Shown one piece after another: positions 60,092-64,000 of a DNA stretch of 64,000 nucleotides. The DNA lies in the NCBI RefSeq assembly GCF_009362735.1, contig NZ_WHNP01000037.1, positions 1-64,000 of the forward strand, read 5' to 3'. Both the position numbers and the translations under genes were made by a program. The stretch is from Paraburkholderia franconis (GTDB lineage Bacteria; Pseudomonadota; Gammaproteobacteria; Burkholderiales; Burkholderiaceae). Under the pieces are notes generated by a model. It was given only the letters and a program-made list of their open reading frames with translations, made no database searches and had not been told where the DNA came from. Position 1 is the stretch's first letter. Each line of letters begins with the position of its first letter.

Positions 60092-60847
60092 ATGCTGGCA
60101 GAACAACGTCACCAATACATTCTGGCTCAAGTCACCAAGACGGGTGCACTGTCGGTCGCCGAGCTGGTTCGCGAGCTGAACGTATCGCGCGAAACGATCC
60201 GCCGCGATCTGAACGCGCTCGCCGAGCGCGGCCTGATCGTCACGACGCATGGCGGCGCGCTGTCGAGCGACCGGCGCGAGCCCGATCTCGACACGCGCGA
60301 GGCCGCTAACGCGAGCGCGAAGCGCGCGATCGGCGAGCGCGCGGCGCAACTGGTGCCCGACGGCGCGTCGGTCATCATCGATTCCGGCAGCACGACACAC
60401 GCCGTCGCGCGCGCGCTGATGGACCGCCACCGGCTGGCCGTCTACACGAACGACTGGCGCATCGCGCTTTTGCTCGGACGCCGCAACGACAATCGCGTGA
60501 CGCTGCTCGGCGGCGAGCTGTCGGACAACGAAGACGCCGCATTCGGCCTCGATACGATTCACCAGCTGTCGCACTATCACGCGGACTTCGCGCTGATCGG
60601 CGCGGGCGGCATCACGCCGGACGCGCAGCTGTCCGACTACTCGCGCATGGCGGCCGAGGTGCGCAGCCGGATGATCGCCGCCGGCAACATGGTGATCGTG
60701 GTCGCCGACAATTCGAAGTTCGGCCGCGTGACGCCCGTGCGCATCGAGGGGCTGGAGAAGGCGCGTTACGTCGTAACGGAACTCGCGCCGGATCGCGCGC
60801 TCGCGAAGGCGATCACTGCACGCGGTCCGGAACTCCTGATCGCGTGA
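60092..60847 (+). CDS. DeoR-family transcriptional regulator
   Basis: 251 residues. HTH LAEQRHQYILAQVTKTGALS plus LVRELNVSRETIRRDLNALAERG and the DeoR sugar-phosphate-like sensor domain (VIIDSGSTTHAVARAL, VTLLGGELSDNEDAAFG, GAGGITPDAQLSDY, VVVADNSKFGR) are plain. It converges on phnW (15-bp gap) and may repress the aminoethylphosphonate genes. DeoR proteins usually sense phosphorylated small molecules. Frame open upstream to 59759, but ATG 60092 starts the family sequence. Confidence 0.88.
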   Translation: MLAEQRHQYILAQVTKTGALSVAELVRELNVSRETIRRDLNALAERGLIVTTHGGALSSDRREPDLDTREAANASAKRAIGERAAQLVPDGASVIIDSGSTTHAVARALMDRHRLAVYTNDWRIALLLGRRNDNRVTLLGGELSDNEDAAFGLDTIHQLSHYHADFALIGAGGITPDAQLSDYSRMAAEVRSRMIAAGNMVIVVADNSKFGRVTPVRIEGLEKARYVVTELAPDRALAKAITARGPELLIA

Positions 60848-60862
60848 GTGCCGCGCGTCGCT

Positions 60863-61975
60863 TCATTTCACGCTGAGATCGAGCTGCGCCAGCGTTCGGC
60901 CGATGGCGGCGACGGCGTTGTGAATCTCGTTCGTGTCAATCGAGCCGATGCAGCCGACCCGGAACGTCTCCACCTCCGTGAGCTTGCCCGGGTACAGGAT
61001 GTAGCCCGCTTCCCTCACGGCTGCATAAAACTCCGCAAAACGCCACTTCGGATCGCGCGGCGCATGGAACGTGACGATCACGGGCGCCTGCACGTCGGCC
61101 GGGAGGAACGTGTCGAAGCCGAGCGCCTTCATGCCGTCGACGAGTGCCGCGCAGTTGCGCGCGTAGCGCGCGCCGCGCGCCGGCTGGCCGCCTTCCGCGA
61201 TGAACTGGTCGAGCGCGGTGCGCAGCGCGGCGACCACGTGCGTCGGTGGCGTAAAGCGCCATTGTGTGGTCTTTTGCATGTATGCGTACTGATCGTACAG
61301 GTCGAGCGCGAGCGACGGCGAGCGGCCTTCGCATGCCTCCAGCACGCTGCGCCGCACGATCACGAAGCCCATCCCCGGCACGCCTTCCAGACACTTGCCG
61401 CTCGCCGACACCAGCGCGTCGATGCCGCCGTTGCGCAGATCGATGGGCAGCGCGCCGAACGAACTCATCGCGTCGACGATCAGGCTCTTGCCGTGGTGCT
61501 TGCACACGGCTGCGATCTCGTCGAGCGGATTGAGCAGGCCCGCGCTCGTCTCCAGATGCACTTGCGCGACATGCGTGATGCGCGGATCGCGGTTGAACGC
61601 GTCTTCGATGGCGCGGGCGCTGGCCGGCTCGTCCTCGCGCAGCGGCAGCTCCACCCACGCAATGCCGAGGCGCTGCAACACCTTGATGATGCGCGCGCAA
61701 TACGCGCCGTTGTTCGGCACCAGCACGCGGCCGTCGCGCGGCACCAGCGTGCCCAGCGCGGCCTCGACGGAGAACGTGCCGCTGCCCTGGAGCGGCACGC
61801 AGACGTACTCATTTGCTCCGTGTACGATCTCGACAAGATCGTTGCAGACGCTCCGCGTGATGCCGTTGAACGCGGCGTCCCACGAACCCCAGTCGCGCAA
61901 CATCGCTTCGCGCGTTGCAGGCGAGGTCGTCAACGGTCCCGGCGTCAGCAGGATAGGGTCGTTTCCAGGAATCAC
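60863..61975 (-). CDS. phnW: 2-aminoethylphosphonate:pyruvate aminotransferase
   Basis: 370 residues, PLP class V fold. LLTPGPLTTSPATREAMLRDWGSWD is the PhnW opening. VPLQGSGTFSVEAALGTLVP, LIVDAMSSFGALPIDL and the PLP-Lys segment VSASGKCLEGVPGMGFVIVR follow. It makes phosphonoacetaldehyde from 2-aminoethylphosphonate. GTG start with AAGGAGG 7 bp upstream. It diverges from phnS, so import and first catabolic step share a control region. Confidence 0.92.
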   Translation of the reverse strand: MIPGNDPILLTPGPLTTSPATREAMLRDWGSWDAAFNGITRSVCNDLVEIVHGANEYVCVPLQGSGTFSVEAALGTLVPRDGRVLVPNNGAYCARIIKVLQRLGIAWVELPLREDEPASARAIEDAFNRDPRITHVAQVHLETSAGLLNPLDEIAAVCKHHGKSLIVDAMSSFGALPIDLRNGGIDALVSASGKCLEGVPGMGFVIVRRSVLEACEGRSPSLALDLYDQYAYMQKTTQWRFTPPTHVVAALRTALDQFIAEGGQPARGARYARNCAALVDGMKALGFDTFLPADVQAPVIVTFHAPRDPKWRFAEFYAAVREAGYILYPGKLTEVETFRVGCIGSIDTNEIHNAVAAIGRTLAQLDLSVK

Positions 61976-62322
61976 ACAGCCTCCTTCAAAATCAGTGAAA
62001 TGCGGGTGAATCGCACGTTGTCCGGCGCGTGTTGCTTTGCATATTATTGGCTGATTGTGTCAATTTGTGGAAATCTGCAGACTCTTCACGTCGATGTCAC
62101 AAAAAGAGACGATTCTTGCTGTGCCCGTTCAGACAAGGCGGTCCGGTACGAGTAATCGTCGAAGGAATGTCTTGACGCAAACGCCGCAAAAAAAGTTGTC
62201 AGCAATCTGCAATTTGCACGGCTTCGGCCGCGAGGTCAGGCGGATGCCTCCTTCCGGAGCGCCGCACGGACACCACCACTATCGGGTTATCACAGGTTTT
62301 TTTGCCTTTCGGAGAGAACGAC
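61976..62322. promoter_or_regulatory. phnW/phnS divergent control region
   Basis: 347 bp without a gene. It holds the AAGGAGG of phnW, an AT-rich centre (62040-62110) and the GGAGAG of phnS. A candidate TTGACG lies near 62172 but I see no matching -10. No clear DeoR palindrome was found. Confidence 0.45.
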
Positions 62323-63411
62323 ATGAAAAAGACGGATCACCTTCGCTCGACGGGCCGCATTGCGCGCAAGCTGCTGCCCGCACTCGTCGCGGCAGCGGCG
62401 TTCGGCGGCGCGATGTCCGCGCACGCGGCGGGCGCGGTCGTGCTGTACACGGCCGATGGCCTCGAAAACCTCTATAAGGACGTGCTGCCCGCGTTCGAGA
62501 AGCAGGAAGGCGTGAAGGTCAACATCGTGACGGCAGGCAGCGGCGAAGTCGTGAACCGCGCGACCGTCGAAAAGGACGCGCCGAAGGCGGACGTGCTCGT
62601 CACGCTGCCACCGTTCATCCAGCAGGCGGCGCAATCGGGCCTGTTGCAGAACTACGAGAGCGTGAACTACAAGAACGTGCCCGCGATCGCGAAGGCGTCC
62701 GACGGGGCGTGGGCCACGTTCGTCAACAACTACTTCTCGTTCGCGATCAATCCGGAAGTCGTGAAGAACCAGCCGAAGACGTTCGCCGATCTGCTGCATC
62801 CCGACTACAGCGGCAAGGTCGCGTACTCGAACCCGGCGACGGCGGGCGACGGCATGGCCGTCATCATCCTGACGACGTCGCTGATGGGCGAAGACAAGGC
62901 GTTCGACTATCTGAAGAAGCTGGAGCAGAGCGCCAAGTTCCACACGAAGGGCACGGGCTATCTGGACGTGCTGCTCTCGCGTAACGAAATCGCCGTTGCC
63001 AACGGCGACCTGCAGATGGATCTCGACGACGCGGCGAACGGCGGCCTGTCGCTCAAGCCGATCTTCCTCGCAGCCGAGGCGGGCGGCCAGCCGACCACGT
63101 TCCAGCTGCCGTACGCGATCGGCCTGATCAAGAACGGCCCGAACCAGGCGCAAGGCAAGAAGCTGATCGACTATCTGATGTCGACGGAAGTGCAGGCGAA
63201 GGTGCCCGACATCTTCGGCATTCCGGGCCGCACCGACGTGCCGCTCGCCGGCAAGAACGGCACGGCCGTCAAGCAGGCGATCGCGGGCGTGAAGCTGATT
63301 CCCGTCGACTGGAATCATGTGATGTCGAAGAAGGCCGAGTGGACGGCTCGCTGGAAGAACGACGTGATCGGCAACTCGGGCAAGCAGCTCGAAGTCGTCA
63401 AGCCGAAATAA
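62323..63411 (+). CDS. phnS: 2-aminoethylphosphonate ABC transporter, substrate-binding protein
   Basis: 362 residues. A long signal peptide (RKLLPALVAAAAFGGAMSAH, cleavage near AHA) precedes a type 2 periplasmic-binding fold: AVVLYTADGLENLYKDVLPAF, VNIVTAGSGEVVNRATVEKD, ADVLVTLPPFIQQA and KVAYSNPATAGDGMAVIIL. It captures aminoethylphosphonate for the PhnT ATPase encoded next. Identification rests on the pattern and on phnW linkage. The ATG at 62323 has GGAGAG upstream; the ATG at 62302 does not. Confidence 0.87.
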   Translation: MKKTDHLRSTGRIARKLLPALVAAAAFGGAMSAHAAGAVVLYTADGLENLYKDVLPAFEKQEGVKVNIVTAGSGEVVNRATVEKDAPKADVLVTLPPFIQQAAQSGLLQNYESVNYKNVPAIAKASDGAWATFVNNYFSFAINPEVVKNQPKTFADLLHPDYSGKVAYSNPATAGDGMAVIILTTSLMGEDKAFDYLKKLEQSAKFHTKGTGYLDVLLSRNEIAVANGDLQMDLDDAANGGLSLKPIFLAAEAGGQPTTFQLPYAIGLIKNGPNQAQGKKLIDYLMSTEVQAKVPDIFGIPGRTDVPLAGKNGTAVKQAIAGVKLIPVDWNHVMSKKAEWTARWKNDVIGNSGKQLEVVKPK

Positions 63412-63541
63412 TCACCGCGTCTGATGGAAGGACGCGCGGCGTGACAATGGTCGCGCTGCGCGCAAGGCATTTGATGTACCCGATGCGCCTGATGCATCCG
63501 GTGCTGCAATTCAAGGCCACCAACGCAGGAGGATGGACCCG

Positions 63542-64000
63542 GTGAACACTGCAACAACCCTTGCTGGTTCAGGCGCGCTGGACGCCACTCCGCGAGCGGA
63601 AGGCGTCGCTCGCACAGGCGAGCCCGGCGGCGTGCGGATCGAGCATCTGACGGTGCGCTTCGGTTCGCGCACGGTGCTGGACGATCTGTCGCTGACGATC
63701 GAGCGCGGCGAACTGTTGACCGTGCTCGGCCGCAGCGGCTGTGGCAAGACGACGTTGCTGCGCTTCATCGCCGGTTTCATCGAGGCCGATGGCCTCGCCG
63801 GCACGCTGACGGTCGCGGGCCGCGACCTCACGCACGTGCCGCCGCACAAGCGCAATCTGGGCCTGCTGTTCCAGAGCTATGCGCTGTTTCCGCATCTGTC
63901 CGTATTCGAGAACGTCGCGTTCGGCCTGCGCGCGCGCCGCATTTCGACGAAGGAAATCGCGCGGCGTGTCGCCGATTCGCTGAAGCTCGTGCAGCTCGGC
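63542..64000 (+). CDS. phnT: 2-aminoethylphosphonate ABC transporter ATP-binding protein (partial, right edge)
   Basis: The first 153 residues are visible and the gene continues past the window. VRIEHLTVRFGSRTVLDDLS, Walker A LGRSGCGKTTLLRFIAG and the Q-loop NLGLLFQSYALFPHLSVFEN identify an ABC ATPase of the spermidine/2-AEP group. The GTG at 63542 is preferred because it lies 9 bp after AGGAGG, whereas the in-frame ATG at 63533 abuts that site. The gap after phnS is 130 bp. Confidence 0.88.
   Translation, partial: MNTATTLAGSGALDATPRAEGVARTGEPGGVRIEHLTVRFGSRTVLDDLSLTIERGELLTVLGRSGCGKTTLLRFIAGFIEADGLAGTLTVAGRDLTHVPPHKRNLGLLFQSYALFPHLSVFENVAFGLRARRISTKEIARRVADSLKLVQLG

Overview
The window is high-GC, gene-dense DNA that looks like a Burkholderiaceae chromosome or chromid, most likely Paraburkholderia or a close relative. 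The evidence is the abundance of LysR, GntR and MFS genes, a Burkholderia-type porin, DUF1993, DUF1289 and YnfA proteins, and a PhnW/PhnS/PhnT 2-aminoethylphosphonate set. No rRNA, tRNA or CRISPR array was seen. The genus is an inference from gene content.

Layout. 1-1.7 kb is a decayed insertion-sequence graveyard: two transposase fragments and one interrupted gene. 1.7-8.3 kb holds a DHA2 drug exporter, an ATP-grasp TupA-like protein, an HtrA-like protease with a LuxR regulator, and a degenerate isochorismatase-fold protein. 8.3-12.4 kb is a GntR-controlled gamma-glutamyltransferase/MFS/GAF operon. 12.5-19.8 kb is a second GntR gene diverging from a Rieske oxygenase, glutamine-synthetase-like ligase, [2Fe-2S] ferredoxin, FAD reductase and PuuD-like hydrolase operon that ends in a LysR gene. 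This resembles a pathway that masks an amine as a gamma-glutamyl amide, oxidises it and unmasks it. 20-24.5 kb carries a PcaK-like transporter, a PnbB-like 4-hydroxylaminobenzoate lyase, a porin and a PnbA-like nitroreductase, which together suggest 4-nitrobenzoate to protocatechuate conversion.

24.7-32.3 kb is a CoA-thioester catabolic regulon: MHS transporter, thiolase, SDR, enoyl-CoA hydratase, LysR and a two-domain family III CoA-transferase. It is tied together by three copies of a 29-bp element with 20 invariant positions. 32.4-40.6 kb is mixed: an HD hydrolase, a patatin, a 1152-residue cyclase-like/ATPase/TPR protein, small proteins and a frameshifted phasin remnant. 41.2-46.1 kb is a LysR/acyl-CoA dehydrogenase/SDR/APH-kinase/histidine-phosphatase cluster with the logic of 4-hydroxyacyl-CoA (Lva- or ACAD10/11-type) catabolism.

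46.3-60 kb is largely housekeeping or accessory: an Lrp/LysE pair, YnfA, DUF1993, adjacent S53 and S10 peptidases, an RRM protein, NadE, an L,D-transpeptidase, an EamA transporter and a divergent UbiB-like protein. Three separate short tandem-repeat arrays (11, 14 and 9 bp units) lie in gene gaps. 60-64 kb is a DeoR regulator and the 2-aminoethylphosphonate genes phnW and phnS, with phnT running off the right edge.
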